Notes under the pieces: model-generated | What the model saw: only the letters and a program-made list of their open reading frames with translations | The model's database searches: none | What the model was told of the DNA's origin: nothing | NCBI GenBank assembly: GCA_910587695.1 | Contig: CAJUNC010000032.1 | Span: 1-11,339 of the forward strand | DNA: 11,339 bases | Origin: an uncultured Lactobacillus sp. | Lineage (GTDB): Bacteria; Bacillota; Bacilli; Lactobacillales; Lactobacillaceae | Direction: 5' to 3' | Program-made: the position numbers and the translations under genes | Shown: piece by piece, positions 11,255 to 11,339 of the stretch | Layout: the number at the start of each line of letters is the position of its first letter | Numbering within the stretch: position 1 is the first letter of the stretch

Positions 11255-11339
11255 ATGGATAATGAAGAAGTATTAGACCTAATAGCAACTGAAGAGGAAC
11301 AAGCAAAGCCGTATAAAACATTTGAGTCGCAATCTGATT
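11255..11339 (+). CDS. Probable scaffold protein, N-terminus only
   Basis: ATG 11255 lies five bases after AGGAGGAG. The 28 visible residues, MDNEEVLDLIATEEEQAKPY then KTFESQSD, are acidic and polar, as is usual for the start of phage head scaffolding proteins, and the gene follows the minor head gene as in SPP1-like head operons. The right edge of the window cuts it. The product call rests on position and composition. Scaffold proteins direct procapsid assembly and leave the head before DNA packaging. A capsid gene would be expected next. Confidence 0.65.
   Translation, partial: MDNEEVLDLIATEEEQAKPYKTFESQSD

Overview
This window looks like part of a temperate phage or prophage of a low-GC Firmicute, most likely the Lactobacillus group. 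The evidence is the AT-rich DNA, strong AGGAGG ribosome sites, an ArpU-type late regulator, DUF1642-like and DUF6275-like proteins, and an SPP1-like packaging/head cassette. Nearly all genes lie on the + strand. The species cannot be read from the sequence.

Layout. Positions 1-2705 hold tightly packed, partly overlapping small genes of the end of the early/middle region: hypothetical proteins, a DUF1642-like protein, a probable lipoprotein, several tiny membrane proteins and a NUMOD-like DNA-binding protein. Positions 2706-3270 hold the ArpU-type regulator. Its leader can sequester its own ribosome site, and it contains a possible very short leftward transcription unit. An intrinsic terminator follows ArpU. 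Positions 3271-3510 hold a compact promoter/34-codon ORF/convergent-RNA locus whose transcript ends are complementary, which looks like a type I toxin-antitoxin or a similar antisense-controlled element. Positions 3530-3834 encode a small membrane protein and a 55-aa phage protein. Positions 3835-4183 have no gene, but they hold six exactly phased 11-bp repeats, a dyad and a highly structured putative RNA ending in an intrinsic terminator. A DUF6275-like gene follows, with near-identical terminators on both sides.

Positions 4471-6001 form an accessory module: a ParB/sulfiredoxin-fold protein, an ABC-type ATPase and a Mom-like GNAT. The last two appear to be one protein split by a -1 frame change. 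I infer a DNA-modification or anti-restriction role. Positions 6024-11066 are the packaging and head-assembly cassette: small and large terminase, portal, and a minor head protein with a C-terminal ADP-ribosyltransferase-like domain, overlapped by a small acidic protein. A terminator and a structured leader precede the first codons of a probable scaffold gene, which is cut by the right edge.

How it fits together. ArpU-type proteins control late transcription, and here the regulator lies immediately before the switch to packaging genes. Three intrinsic terminators stand between ArpU and terminase, so the late genes need internal promoters or read-through. The most unusual content is the noncoding stretch between ArpU and the ParB gene and the split ATPase-GNAT gene.
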